A stretch of DNA of 41,014 nucleotides from Clostridia bacterium (GCA_029098265.1 JAQXNZ010000008.1:1-41014), one strand, 5' to 3'. Shown: positions 15,702-24,862, numbered from the stretch's first letter. Notes: a model not told the origin generated them from the sequence alone. Numbers and translations: made by a program.

Positions 15702-17258
15702 ATGAGTATTTTAAACGTAGTCGGTCTGAGCCACGGCTTCGGCGACAGAGCGATATTTACAGATGTATCCTTTCGACTGCTTAAAGGTGAGCATGTCGGC
15801 TTTGTGGGTGCCAACGGCGAGGGAAAATCAACATTTATGAACATTATCACAGGCACACTTATGCCCGATGAGGGAAAAATAGAGTGGGCCAAAAACGTCA
15901 GAGTTGGCTATCTTGACCAGCATACGGTGCTTGAGAAGGGGCAGACCGTCAGAGACGTGCTGAAATCGGCCTTCTCATTCCTTTTCGACATGGAAGAAAA
16001 GATGAATATGTATTATGCGGAAATGGCGGATGCTGATGAGGAAAGAATGGCCTTTCTCATGGAGGAGACAGGTACAATACAGGAACTGCTGGAAAGCCAT
16101 GATTTCTATGTCACAGATGCAAAGGTGGACGAGATAGGAAGGGCGCTAGGTCTTGATGAGATAGGTTTTGACCGTGATGTTTCCGAGCTTTCGGGCGGTC
16201 AGAGGACTAAGGTACTCATGGGAAAGCTTCTGCTTGAGAAGCCCGATATACTGCTTTTGGACGAGCCTACAAACTACCTGGACGAAAACCATATAGAGTG
16301 GCTGAAAAGATATCTGAATGACTACGAAAATGCTTTTATACTCATATCCCATGATATACCGTTCCTTAACAGCGTTGTAAACCTGATATATCATGTGGAG
16401 AATGCCCATATAGACAGATATGTCGGCAACTATGACAAGTTCCTTGAGGTTTATGCGGCTAAAAAGGCACAGCTTGAGGCGGCCTACAGAAAACAGCAGC
16501 AGGAGATTGAGGACCTTAAGGACTTTGTGGCGAGAAACAAAGCCAGAATATCCACAAGAAATATGGCCATGAGCCGACAGAAAAAGCTGGACAAAATGGA
16601 CATAATAGAACTGGCGGCAGAAAGACCCAAGCCTGAGTTTAATTTCAAAGAGGCCAGGGCATCGGGAAGATATATATTCCAAACAAAGGATCTTGTCATC
16701 GGCTATGACAGGCCGCTTTCAAGACCGCTGACGCTCACTATGGAAAGAGGACAGAAAATAGCCCTTGTGGGAGCCAACGGTATAGGGAAGACTACTCTTT
16801 TGAGAAGCATAATAGGCGAAATACCTGCACTGGAGGGAACCTCGGAGCTGGGCGACTATCTCTATCCCGGATATTTTGAGCAGGAGAAAAAGTATACGGA
16901 GAATATAACCTGCATAGACGAGATATGGAAGGAGTTCCCTTCGTATACCCAGTATGAGGTAAGAAGTGCTCTGGCAAAATGCGGACTGACAACCAAGCAT
17001 ATAGAGAGCCTTGTGAAAGTACTCAGCGGCGGAGAGCAGGCAAAGGTGCGCCTGTGCAAAATAATAAACAGAGAAACAAATCTGCTGCTTCTGGACGAAC
17101 CCACCAACCACCTTGACGCCGATGCCAAGGAAGAACTGAAAAGAGCGCTCAAGGCCTATAAGGGAAGCATTCTGCTTATATGCCATGAGCCTGAATTTTA
17201 TAATGATGTTGCAACCGATGTCTGGAACTGCGAGGACTGGACAACGGTAACACTCTGA
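15702..17258 (+). CDS. ABC-F family ATPase (YkpA/YbiT-like)
   Basis: Second ABC-F protein of the window, 518 aa, soluble. Cassette 1 has Walker A GANGEGKST (residues 36-44), LSGGQRTK and ILLLDEPTNYLDENH. Cassette 2 has GANGIGKTT, LSGGEQAK and LLLLDEPTNHLD. The linker around residues 240-305 (KAQLEAAYRKQQQEIEDLKDFV, then KARISTRNMAMSRQKKLDKM) is a charged coiled coil, the P-site tRNA motif. It lacks the C-terminal coiled coil of the first ABC-F gene. It probably acts on the ribosome; resistance and housekeeping roles cannot be told apart by eye. The ribosome site is GGGAGA. It ends at a two-way terminator shared with trpB2. Confidence 0.93.
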   Translation: MSILNVVGLSHGFGDRAIFTDVSFRLLKGEHVGFVGANGEGKSTFMNIITGTLMPDEGKIEWAKNVRVGYLDQHTVLEKGQTVRDVLKSAFSFLFDMEEKMNMYYAEMADADEERMAFLMEETGTIQELLESHDFYVTDAKVDEIGRALGLDEIGFDRDVSELSGGQRTKVLMGKLLLEKPDILLLDEPTNYLDENHIEWLKRYLNDYENAFILISHDIPFLNSVVNLIYHVENAHIDRYVGNYDKFLEVYAAKKAQLEAAYRKQQQEIEDLKDFVARNKARISTRNMAMSRQKKLDKMDIIELAAERPKPEFNFKEARASGRYIFQTKDLVIGYDRPLSRPLTLTMERGQKIALVGANGIGKTTLLRSIIGEIPALEGTSELGDYLYPGYFEQEKKYTENITCIDEIWKEFPSYTQYEVRSALAKCGLTTKHIESLVKVLSGGEQAKVRLCKIINRETNLLLLDEPTNHLDADAKEELKRALKAYKGSILLICHEPEFYNDVATDVWNCEDWTTVTL

Positions 17259-17275
17259 TATTTTGTAAATAAAAG

Positions 17276-17314
17276 GCCGAAGCCAACCGCAGAATAATGC
17301 AGTCATGCTTCGGC
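17276..17314. terminator. Bidirectional terminator between ABC-F and trpB2
   Basis: Arms GCCGAAGC and GCTTCGGC. Plus strand: TGTTTCTGTTTT follows. Minus strand: CTTTTATTT follows. It serves both convergent genes. Confidence 0.8.
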
Positions 17315-17340
17315 TGTTTCTGTTTTAACAGAACTCGGAA

Positions 17341-18714
17341 TTATAAATCTACCTTCGGAAGTCCGGCAAAGCCTTTTTCAAGGTCGGCATCTGTAGGGAT
17401 ATAGTCGCTCATTTCTCCGTTGTTATACTTCTCGTAGGCTGTCATGTCGAAATAGCCGGTGCCTGTCAGGCCGAAAAGTATTGTCTTTTCTTCGCCCGTT
17501 TCCTTGCACTTAAGCGCTTCGTCTATGGCGCCTCTTATGGCATGGCTACTTTCGGGTGCGGGAAGTATTCCTTCGGTGCGGGCAAACTGTGTGGCGGCAT
17601 CGAAAACAGCTGTCTGCTCGTAGGAGCGTGCCTCCATAAGTCCGTCGTGGTAAAGCTGTGAAAGAATGGAGCTCATGCCGTGATAGCGGAGACCGCCTGC
17701 GTGGTTGGGTGAGGGTATAAAGCCGCTGCCGAGGGTGTACATCTTGGCAAGGGGGCATACCATTCCGGTATCACAGAAGTCATAGGCGAACTTGCCTCTT
17801 GTAAAGCTGGGGCATGAAGCAGGCTCAACGGCAATTATTCTGTAGTCAGCCTCTCCGCGGAGCTTTTCGCCCATGAAGGGTGAGATAAGACCGCCGAGGT
17901 TTGAGCCGCCGCCTGCACAACCGATGATAATGTCAGGCTTTATGCCGTATTTGTCAAGGGCCTTCTTTGCCTCAAGGCCGATTACCGACTGATGAAGAAG
18001 TACCTGATTGAGAACGGAGCCGAGAACATATCTGTAACCCTCCTGTGATGTGGCGGCTTCAACGGCTTCTGAAATGGCACAGCCCAGTGATCCTGTTGTT
18101 CCGGGAAATTCTTCAAGTATTTTTCTACCGATATTTGTAGTATTTGAAGGCGAAGGTGTTACAGAAGCGCCGTAGGTACGCATAACCTCACGGCGGAAGG
18201 GCTTCTGCTCATAGGATACCTTTACCATGTATACCTTGCAGTCAACGCCGAAGAATGCGCAGGCCATTGAAAGGGCTGTTCCCCACTGACCGGCTCCGGT
18301 TTCTGTGGTCACGCCATTGAGACCCTGCTTTTTGGCATAGTAGGCCTGGGCTAAAGCTGAATTTAATTTGTGACTGCCCGATGTGTTGTTACCCTCAAAT
18401 TTATAGTAAATTTTAGCCGGAGTTCCAAGGGCCTTTTCAAGGTTATAGGCTCTCATAACGGGCGAAGGACGGTACATTCTGTAGAAGTCAAGTATCTCCT
18501 CAGGTATGTCTATATATGCCGTTGTATCGTCCATCTCCTGTTTGATTAGTTCGTCACAGAATACGGGACGCAGCTCGTCAAAGGTCATTGGCTTAAGTGT
18601 TCCCGGATTGAGAAGCGGTGCAGGCTTATTTTTCATATCCGCACGGACATTGTACCACTGCCTGGGCATTTCGCTTTCTTCAAGATAAATTTTGTAGGGT
18701 ATTTTTTCTGACAT
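17341..18714 (-). CDS. trpB: TrpB2-type tryptophan synthase beta chain
   Basis: TrpB joins indole and serine to make tryptophan with pyridoxal phosphate. This is the TrpB2 form (TIGR01415-like): 457 aa, with the long N-terminal part MPRQWYNVRADMKNKPAPLLNPGTLKP. The PLP lysine is K116 in GSHKLNSA, the phosphate-binding loop is GCAGGGSN, and ETGAGQWG lies near the active site. No trpA or other trp gene is adjacent. TrpB2 enzymes often work without TrpA, using free indole or an indole-related substrate. Expression is controlled by a T-box leader (18780-19065) whose specifier codon is UGG, which supports a Trp role. The ribosome site is AAAGGAG. Confidence 0.93.
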   Translation of the reverse strand: MSEKIPYKIYLEESEMPRQWYNVRADMKNKPAPLLNPGTLKPMTFDELRPVFCDELIKQEMDDTTAYIDIPEEILDFYRMYRPSPVMRAYNLEKALGTPAKIYYKFEGNNTSGSHKLNSALAQAYYAKKQGLNGVTTETGAGQWGTALSMACAFFGVDCKVYMVKVSYEQKPFRREVMRTYGASVTPSPSNTTNIGRKILEEFPGTTGSLGCAISEAVEAATSQEGYRYVLGSVLNQVLLHQSVIGLEAKKALDKYGIKPDIIIGCAGGGSNLGGLISPFMGEKLRGEADYRIIAVEPASCPSFTRGKFAYDFCDTGMVCPLAKMYTLGSGFIPSPNHAGGLRYHGMSSILSQLYHDGLMEARSYEQTAVFDAATQFARTEGILPAPESSHAIRGAIDEALKCKETGEEKTILFGLTGTGYFDMTAYEKYNNGEMSDYIPTDADLEKGFAGLPKVDL

Positions 18715-18779
18715 GATTATTCTCCTTTCATACTGTAAAATTGATTGTCTGTGCCTGTAGGTACGGTTTTTGAGTAATA

Positions 18780-19065
18780 AAAAAACCTCTTATCCTAAAC
18801 AAATAGGACAAGAGGTATATCTCCTGCGGTGCCACCTAAATTCACCTGTACAAAAAAATACAGATGCTCCTCAAACTGCATACTATCATATGCGCTCCGC
18901 TGTAACGTGCGGACTTCCGTCTCACCTACTGACCAATGCTTTCGGTTTGCCCTCATAAGTCCATTCATCAATCCGTCATTGCCATGCTCTCAGCCCGCAT
19001 AGCTCTCTGTGAAATGATTGGGAGTGATTACTACTCTTAATCGTTGGTTTATTCTGTAAAAGTTA
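18780..19065 (-). promoter_or_regulatory. Trp-specific T-box riboswitch upstream of trpB2
   Basis: On the minus strand the conserved parts are visible in order: a stem I base with the AGAGAG motif, the specifier region GATGAATGGACTTATGAG, the T-box itself (TTTAGGTGGCACCGCAGG, 18840-18823), and a terminator with arms CCTCTTGTCCTA and TAGGATAAGAGG followed by TTTTTTT (about 18816-18780). The codon after GAA in the specifier loop is TGG (18963-18961), reading tRNA-Trp. Uncharged tRNA-Trp would stabilise the antiterminator and turn trpB2 on. Confidence 0.95.
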
Positions 19066-19071
19066 GGCTTA

Positions 19072-19099
19072 TTATTACACGATAAATCTCATTTGTCAA
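19072..19099 (-). promoter_or_regulatory. Promoter of the T-box leader and trpB2
   Basis: TTGACA (19099-19094), 16 bases and TAATAA (19077-19072), just upstream of the T-box leader. Confidence 0.75.
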
Positions 19100-19143
19100 C
19101 AAAAAATATTGTGTTTATATAAATACATGCGTCTGAAATACTG

Positions 19144-20268
19144 TCAGAGCAGTATTTCCCCGGGATTATAGCCGTATGGCAGCTTTTCCTCCGTCAGAAA
19201 TTTAAAGCTGTCGTCCCTGAGAACCGGAAGAAACGCAAAAAAAGGTACTTCCGTAAATTCACTGCCGTAATTGCTTGCTCCGAACCAACGGCCTTCCTTT
19301 TCGGCAAGATTCAGGCTTCTGGCAAACTTCGTATGATTGGAACAGTCATGGACTGCTATGGGCCACTTTTCATCATCGGCAGTCTTCATCAGCTTAAGGG
19401 AGAGCTCCCTGCTCCATATAGGCGATATGTAGCCATGTCTGGAAATATACATGTTTTCGCCCTCGTAGTTGCATATATTGTTGGCATTGAGATGAAGCTC
19501 GGCACAATTCATAAAGTCAATGCCCGTGGCAAGTATTCTATCCTTTTTGGCCATGAATGTATCATAAAGCTCGGGCGTCATAGGCGTTTCTATACCGACA
19601 GCCTTTATGTATTTTTTGGCAAGCGCCATATTTTCGATGACCTTATCGGAACAGTTCGTGGCGCCCAGGTTGAAGCGAAGCTCATCCAGACCTGCCTCAC
19701 CCAGTGCCTTAAGGTTTTTCTCGGTTGCCAGTGTGCCGTTGGTGTACATGTGCTGATAAACGCCGGCATCGCTGAATTTTTTGATTATGCCGTAATACTT
19801 TTCTATCTCCATAAAGGGCTCAAGATAAACATAGGCCACGCCTGAGGGCTTCTTCTGTATGGAAAGCAGCAGGTCAATGTCCTTTTCATAGAATTTTGTG
19901 CCGCCTATCTCCCAAAGACCCTCGCCTATGGGCATAACATCGTCAAGCTCGCCGTAGTTGTAGCAGAATTTACATTCCACATTGCATTTGTTTGTCTTTC
20001 TGATGGCTGTCAGTCCCGTGCCTGTCAGACAGCAGCGGCAGCCTTTGGCAAACTTGCTGTCGTCACCCACATAGTAGGTTCTTCCGCCTAAAGACTTAAG
20101 TCCCTTTATTTCCGACATCAGCTTTTCGTTTCTTGCGTCAACGGCCTCCTCAATCTGGGCAAAGGCCGCATATACTATTTCATACTGCATGGGAGAGAGT
20201 TCTTCGCCCTCGGGCAGAGAATCGAAAAACTCAAACCACATCAGTGCATCTTTTTTTGATATTTTCAT
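19144..20268 (-). CDS. Radical SAM protein of unknown function
   Basis: The radical SAM cluster motif CNVECKFC is at residues 95-102, followed by Y-N-Y-G. Before it lies an unusual cysteine group, CRCC (residues 77-80), in GCRCCLTGTGLTAIRKTNKC, which could bind a second metal site. Further radical SAM features are YLEPFMEIEKYYG, HMYTNGTL and ELRFNLGATN. The last 90 residues have no SPASM cysteine array. The N-terminal 75 residues are helical and acidic. No substrate peptide or partner gene is next to it, so the reaction is unknown. It resembles stand-alone radical SAM proteins of Clostridia annotated only by fold. The ribosome site is AAGGAGA. Confidence 0.85.
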   Translation of the reverse strand: MKISKKDALMWFEFFDSLPEGEELSPMQYEIVYAAFAQIEEAVDARNEKLMSEIKGLKSLGGRTYYVGDDSKFAKGCRCCLTGTGLTAIRKTNKCNVECKFCYNYGELDDVMPIGEGLWEIGGTKFYEKDIDLLLSIQKKPSGVAYVYLEPFMEIEKYYGIIKKFSDAGVYQHMYTNGTLATEKNLKALGEAGLDELRFNLGATNCSDKVIENMALAKKYIKAVGIETPMTPELYDTFMAKKDRILATGIDFMNCAELHLNANNICNYEGENMYISRHGYISPIWSRELSLKLMKTADDEKWPIAVHDCSNHTKFARSLNLAEKEGRWFGASNYGSEFTEVPFFAFLPVLRDDSFKFLTEEKLPYGYNPGEILL

Positions 20269-20359
20269 AGTGTTCTCCTTAATATTTTTTTCTAATAATA
20301 TTTATACGCAAATTTGTTTTCGGTGTCAATAGCGGTATACTATATCGGTATATATGGGA

Positions 20360-20713
20360 TTGAGGCTCTGCCTCAAACTCCGCAAGCCTTTGAAAAGGCT
20401 TGACCTAAACTTTAAACCGAAAAACATACGTTTTTCGGGGAGGCTAATTTCAAATATGTTAAGCCTCAAATACTTGGCATAGGAAAAACGAAGTTTTTCC
20501 ATAAAAGTTTTGGGGAGTTTAAGAGGGGACTTTTCCAAAAGTCCTCTCTTTATTTTCACATACAACAGTAAACCCCGACGAAATTACTTCCGTCGGGGTC
20601 AATAAACTGCGAATAAACCACTCTAAAATCAAAAGTTTCCGTGGGAACTTTTGATTTTAGTTCCGTAACAAGTTGAAATCCCCAAAGGATTTCAACTTAG
20701 CGGCTCTGCCGCT
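20360..20713. repeat. Run of about nine hairpins, including copy 2 of the second repeat family
   Basis: In plus order the stems are: TTGAGGC/GCCTCAA, AAGCCTTT/AAAGGCTT, CCGAAAAAC/GTTTTTCGG (20417-20438), AGGCTAA/TTAAGCCT, GGAAAAAC/GTTTTTCC (20482-20500), AAGAGGGGACTTTT/AAAAGTCCTCTCTT (20521-20550, then TATTTT), ACCCCGACG/CGTCGGGGT (20572-20599), CTAAAATCAAAAGTT/AACTTTTGATTTTAG (20623-20660), AAGTTGAAATCC/GGATTTCAACTT (20670-20698), and AGCGGC/GCCGCT (20699-20713). The first three repeat the block at 9820-9896 in reverse. The last hairpin contains the stop codon of the flippase gene. Short frames in this stretch do not look coding. Confidence 0.8.
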
Positions 20714-22322
20714 ATTTCATCAGTCTCATTTTCTTAAATACTCTCACCATTGCCCTGCCCTTCGGTATGCTCTCGAAATCTCTCTCGGTTATACCGTTAA
20801 TCAGCAACATGGTCACAAGATATATTATAATTGCCACAACTATGGCAAGCAATGTTGATATTGTATTTCCGAATACTATGTCAAACAGCTTATACGAAGC
20901 AAGACAGCCTATTGACATCACTATTGAACAAAGTGTCGGCTTTAGTAGCATCTGTCCGTAGTACGGTCTTACTCCCGTTATCCTTGTCAGCATTATAAGG
21001 TTGAATACAGCCGCCACCAGATAGCATACATCTGTCGATATTACCGCTCCCACTACGTTTATGCTCGGTATCGGTATAAGTATTGCATTCAGTATAACCT
21101 TGACAACGGCACCCATAAGCGCACCGATAACGGGTATCTGTATCTTTCCTATGCCCTGGAGTACACCCGTTACTATCTGGCAAAGTGAAAGGAAAGCAAC
21201 GGATACTGCTCCCGCAACTATCAATGCTCCGCCCTCATGCTGTGTGGGGAAAAGCATAAGAAGTATCTCATCAGCCAGTATGCCTATGCCGAAGGCCGCC
21301 GGTATGGAAATTACCATTGCCAACTTCAAGGCCATATTGACCTTCACTTTGACCATTTTTTTGTCACCCAGCGTGACAGAGGTTGCTATCGTCGGTATTG
21401 CCGCTGTAGCCATTGCCGAGGATATGGATACGGGAAGCGTTGTCAGTGTAACATATTTTCCCGAAAGCTGTCCGTACAGTGTATTGGCCTGACTCTCGGT
21501 ATAGCCTGAGCTCATAAGCAGTGACATTACCATCTTCATGTCGATAAGATTTGTTATACTGAATATGGCTGTTCCGGCTATTATGGGCACAGCGGTGAAC
21601 ACGATGCTTTTAAGTATCTCCTGATTGTTCTCCTGCTTAATACCTCTGTCCTCAAGCCTTATATTTTTGTATATCTGCTTCTTCTCCCGACAGTAGAATA
21701 TAATTATTACAATTAATCCCGCAAAGGCACCTATGCCTGTTCCGGCTGTTCCGCCTGCCGCACCGAGGGGTATGCTCTGCTTAACAAGTATCCATGCCAG
21801 CAGCACGCTGAATACCGCATTGAATATCTGTTCTATAATCTGTGACATGGCTGTCGGAGCCATTATGTTCATGCCCTGCAAATAGCCCCTGTATACCGAC
21901 ATAAAGCCGACTATAAGCAGTGTCGGAGCCAATGTCCTTATACAGTAAACACTGGCAGGATTATCTACGAAGTTTGCTATCGGTTCGGCAAAGACAAACA
22001 GTATTACCATTCCTATGGCGCCCAAGGTTCCGCCTATTGCCATTGCGACCCTGAATACCCTGTGGGCGTTGGAGTATTCGCCCTTGGCTATTCTTGTGGA
22101 AACAAGCCTGGAAATGGCCGCAGGAAGTCCCGCCGATGAAAGTATCAGCAGAAAAGTATATATATAGTATCCCGCACTATATATGCCGTTTCCCTCGTCG
22201 CCTATGAGCTCCGTCATCGGCAGTCTGTATAAAAAGCCGATGAATCTGACTATAAGGCTGGCGCTGGCAAGTACCGCCGCCTGAACAACAAATGAACCTC
22301 TTTTTTTATCTTTAGCCGCCAT
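20712..22322 (-). CDS. MOP-superfamily lipid flippase (YtgP/SpoVB-like)
   Basis: An integral membrane protein of 536 aa with about 14 hydrophobic segments, belonging to the polysaccharide-export/MurJ branch of the MOP superfamily. It starts with a short basic tail (AAKDKKRGSF) and then ASLIVRFIGFLYRLPMTELIGDEGNGIYSAGYYIY, the hallmark of the SpoVB/YtgP group. YtgP (B. subtilis MurJ) flips the cell-wall precursor lipid II; SpoVB acts in spore cortex synthesis. The two cannot be separated by eye, and no sporulation gene is adjacent. It is 34 bases downstream of typA on the same strand and could be co-transcribed with it. Its stop codon lies inside a hairpin. Confidence 0.88.
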   Translation of the reverse strand: MAAKDKKRGSFVVQAAVLASASLIVRFIGFLYRLPMTELIGDEGNGIYSAGYYIYTFLLILSSAGLPAAISRLVSTRIAKGEYSNAHRVFRVAMAIGGTLGAIGMVILFVFAEPIANFVDNPASVYCIRTLAPTLLIVGFMSVYRGYLQGMNIMAPTAMSQIIEQIFNAVFSVLLAWILVKQSIPLGAAGGTAGTGIGAFAGLIVIIIFYCREKKQIYKNIRLEDRGIKQENNQEILKSIVFTAVPIIAGTAIFSITNLIDMKMVMSLLMSSGYTESQANTLYGQLSGKYVTLTTLPVSISSAMATAAIPTIATSVTLGDKKMVKVKVNMALKLAMVISIPAAFGIGILADEILLMLFPTQHEGGALIVAGAVSVAFLSLCQIVTGVLQGIGKIQIPVIGALMGAVVKVILNAILIPIPSINVVGAVISTDVCYLVAAVFNLIMLTRITGVRPYYGQMLLKPTLCSIVMSIGCLASYKLFDIVFGNTISTLLAIVVAIIIYLVTMLLINGITERDFESIPKGRAMVRVFKKMRLMK

Positions 22323-22356
22323 ATAACAACCTCGCAGTCATAGACCTAAGCCTCAT

Positions 22357-24186
22357 TTAACCGTGTATTCTTATCTTTCTTCTGAGTGCCGGGTCAAGCA
22401 CCTTTTTCCTCATTCTTATGCTTAAGGGAGTAACCTCAACATATTCGTCCTCCGAAATGAACTCCAGAGACTGTTCCAGGCTCATCTCAATGGGAGGTGT
22501 AAGCTTGAGCGCCTCGTCTGCACTTGAAGAACGCATATTTGTAAGCTGTTTCTTCTTGCATACGTTTACGTCAAGGTCATCGGCCCTTGAGTTTCTGCCG
22601 ACAATCATTCCCGTATATACCTTTACGCCCGCTCCGATGAACAGGTCGCCTCTGTCCTGAGCATTGAAAAGACCGTAGGCTACGGCATCTCCGCTTTCAA
22701 AGGCTACAAGAGAGCCCTGTGCCCTTGTGGGTATATCTCCCTTATAGGGCTGGTATCCGTCAAAAATAGTATTCATAATACCGTTACCCTTTGTATCGGT
22801 AAGCAGCTCGTTCTTGTATCCGATAAGTCCTCTTGAAGGGATTGAGAACTCAAGTCTTGTATATCCGCCGTTTGTTGAGGGTGTCATATTTGTCATTTCA
22901 CCCTTGCGGCTACCCAGCTTCTCGATAACATTTCCAACAAACTCATCGGGAACATCGATAATAACCTTTTCCATAGGCTCGCACTTTTTGCCGTCTATTT
23001 CTTTGTAGAGTACCTCGGGCTTGGAAACAAGGAACTCATAGCCCTCACGTCTCATTGTTTCGATAAGTATTGAAAGGTGAAGCTCACCTCTGCCGCTTAC
23101 CTTGAAGGTCTCGGTTGTATCTGTGTCCTCTACTCTCAGGCTGACATCGGTATTAAGCTCTCTGTAAAGTCTGTCTCTGAGGTGACGTGAGGTAACATAT
23201 TTACCCTCCTGACCCGCAAAGGGACCGTCGTTTACGCTGAAATTGATGCTCAGTGTAGGCTCCTCAATCTTTACGAAAGGAAGCGCCTCGGGCTTAAGGG
23301 GTGAACATATCGTATCACCGATGCTTATGTCCGAAATACCGGATATGGCAACGATTGAGCCGTATTTGGCTTCCTTGACCTCTACCTTCTGAAGTCCTTC
23401 AAACTCGTATAGCTTGCTTATTTTAACTTTCTGCTTGTACTCAGGATTGTGGATATTGAGAAGTACAACATCGTCATTTACATGGATTGTGCCTGTCTCA
23501 ATTTTACCGATACCGATTCTTCCCACATAATCGCTGTAGTCGATGGTGGATATAAGCGCCTGGAGGGGTTCCTCCTCATCGCCTTCGGGTGCGGGAATGT
23601 GGTTGATTATAGTCTCAAACAAATCCTTCATGGAGTCGTTCTGCTTCATGGGGTCAAGGGATGATGTACCCTTTCTTGCCGAAGCGAATACGAAAGGTGA
23701 ATCAAGCTGTTTTTCATTGGCGTCAAGGTCCATGAAAAGCTCGAGAACCTCGTCAACGACCTCCTCGGGTCTGGCTTCAAATCTGTCTATCTTGTTTACG
23801 CACACTACTACCGGAAGGTCGAGGGCAAGAGCCTTCTGCAGAACGAACTTTGTCTGGGGCATAGGTCCCTCAAAGGCATCTACCACAAGGACAACGCCGT
23901 TTACCATTTTAAGCACACGCTCAACCTCGCCGCCGAAGTCCGCATGTCCGGGTGTATCGATAATATTTATTTTAATATCGCCGTAATGTACCGCCGTATT
24001 TTTGGAGAGGATTGTTATACCTCTTTCTCTCTCTATGTCGCCGGAGTCCATGACTCTTTCCTGTACCACCTGATTGGTACGGAATGTGCCGCTCTGTTTA
24101 AGCAGCTCGTCTACAAGTGTAGTCTTGCCGTGGTCAACGTGGGCGATAATAGCTATGTTCCTAATGTCTTCTCTTGCTTTTCTCAT
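22357..24186 (-). CDS. typA: Translational GTPase TypA/BipA
   Basis: TypA/BipA is a ribosome-binding GTPase related to EF-G that supports ribosome assembly and growth under stress or cold. The G motifs are clear: AHVDHGKTT (G1, about residues 15-23), RGITI (G2), DTPGHADFGGE (G3), NKIDR (G4) and a G5 SA motif (FASARKGTS). Domains II, III and V follow, then the BipA-specific C-terminal domain ending LDPALRRKIRIHG. The length, 609 aa, is standard. AAAGGAGCAG precedes ATG 24186. Confidence 0.97.
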   Translation of the reverse strand: MRKAREDIRNIAIIAHVDHGKTTLVDELLKQSGTFRTNQVVQERVMDSGDIERERGITILSKNTAVHYGDIKINIIDTPGHADFGGEVERVLKMVNGVVLVVDAFEGPMPQTKFVLQKALALDLPVVVCVNKIDRFEARPEEVVDEVLELFMDLDANEKQLDSPFVFASARKGTSSLDPMKQNDSMKDLFETIINHIPAPEGDEEEPLQALISTIDYSDYVGRIGIGKIETGTIHVNDDVVLLNIHNPEYKQKVKISKLYEFEGLQKVEVKEAKYGSIVAISGISDISIGDTICSPLKPEALPFVKIEEPTLSINFSVNDGPFAGQEGKYVTSRHLRDRLYRELNTDVSLRVEDTDTTETFKVSGRGELHLSILIETMRREGYEFLVSKPEVLYKEIDGKKCEPMEKVIIDVPDEFVGNVIEKLGSRKGEMTNMTPSTNGGYTRLEFSIPSRGLIGYKNELLTDTKGNGIMNTIFDGYQPYKGDIPTRAQGSLVAFESGDAVAYGLFNAQDRGDLFIGAGVKVYTGMIVGRNSRADDLDVNVCKKKQLTNMRSSSADEALKLTPPIEMSLEQSLEFISEDEYVEVTPLSIRMRKKVLDPALRRKIRIHG

Positions 24187-24334
24187 TTATGACTGCTCCT
24201 TTAAGTGTCGAAATAGCTTTGTACCTAACTGAATTATTTTATCACAGAAATTTTGTCATTACAATAATCATATGCCCAAACTTAAGCCTTTTAAGCAATA
24301 ATATGTAGTTCTTTTGCACAAAAAAGCCCCAAGC

Positions 24335-24366
24335 TTAAAACAAGTCGAAAACCTGTTTTCGACTTA
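24335..24366. repeat. Fragment of the first structured repeat family (copy E)
   Basis: TTAAAACAAG, then the invariant hairpin with arms AAGTCGAAAAC and GTTTTCGACTT, then A. This is identical to the end part of copy C (39871-39905), and both lack the GTGTCGAC palindrome. The rest of the element is missing. It lies just beyond the csp terminator. Confidence 0.75.
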
Positions 24367-24372
24367 TAGAAA

Positions 24373-24399
24373 AACGCTCCCTACAATGTAAGGAGCGTT
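24373..24399 (-). terminator. Terminator of the cold shock gene
   Basis: Arms AACGCTCC and GGAGCGTT; on the minus strand TTTTCTAT follows. It lies 66 bases after the csp stop. Confidence 0.75.
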
Positions 24400-24465
24400 T
24401 GCATAACCTATTAATATATATTCAAAAAACGGCTTTCGCAGTTTGGTTGGATACTAATATTAAGA

Positions 24466-24666
24466 TTAAGCCTTTACTACGTTTGCAGCCTGGGGTCCTT
24501 TAGCGCCCTGTACTACTTCAAATTCAACTTCCTGACCCTCTTCAAGAGTTTTGTAGCCGTCTGCCTGGATAGCTGAGAAGTGTACAAAAACGTCGTCCTC
24601 GCCGGGTACGGAGATAAATCCGAAGCCTTTTTCTGCATTGAACCATTTTACTGTACCTTTTTTCAT
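24466..24666 (-). CDS. CspA-family cold shock protein
   Basis: A 66-residue single OB-fold domain binding single-stranded nucleic acid, used as an RNA chaperone. RNP1 is KGFGFI and RNP2 is VFVHFSAI, both intact, with the usual start [17 protein letters not shown] and end [10 protein letters not shown]. The ribosome site TAGGAGGA is strong. A leader of about 160 bases (24667-24826) precedes the start, as in cold-regulated csp genes whose leader folding depends on temperature. It has its own promoter and terminator and so is monocistronic. Confidence 0.96.
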   Translation of the reverse strand: MKKGTVKWFNAEKGFGFISVPGEDDVFVHFSAIQADGYKTLEEGQEVEFEVVQGAKGPQAANVVKA

Positions 24667-24862
24667 TTTGAGTCCTCCTACTAAAAGTAAATAAAGTTAA
24701 AGCGTTCGCATGGGATCCAACACCTCTGCGCTTGCGCCACGGCAGTTACCGAATGCACTTCCAAAACCGAATCGAAGCAATGATTTAATTTAAGACTATG
24801 CAGGCTTCTGCACTAATTATTGTTACAAATGAAGAATAACATACTTTGGAAATGGTGTCAAT
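24667..24862 (-). promoter_or_regulatory. Promoter and long 5' leader of the csp gene
   Basis: On the minus strand TTGACA (24862-24857), 18 bases and TATTCT (24838-24833) form a promoter. Transcription from about 24826 gives a leader of roughly 160 bases with no gene in it. Long leaders of this kind in csp genes control stability and translation by temperature; I see no sequence motif that proves it here. Confidence 0.55.

Noticed and set aside
20326-20565. 79-codon minus-strand frame in the hairpin run
   Set aside because: It is made wholly of inverted-repeat sequence, has no ribosome site and gives no plausible protein.
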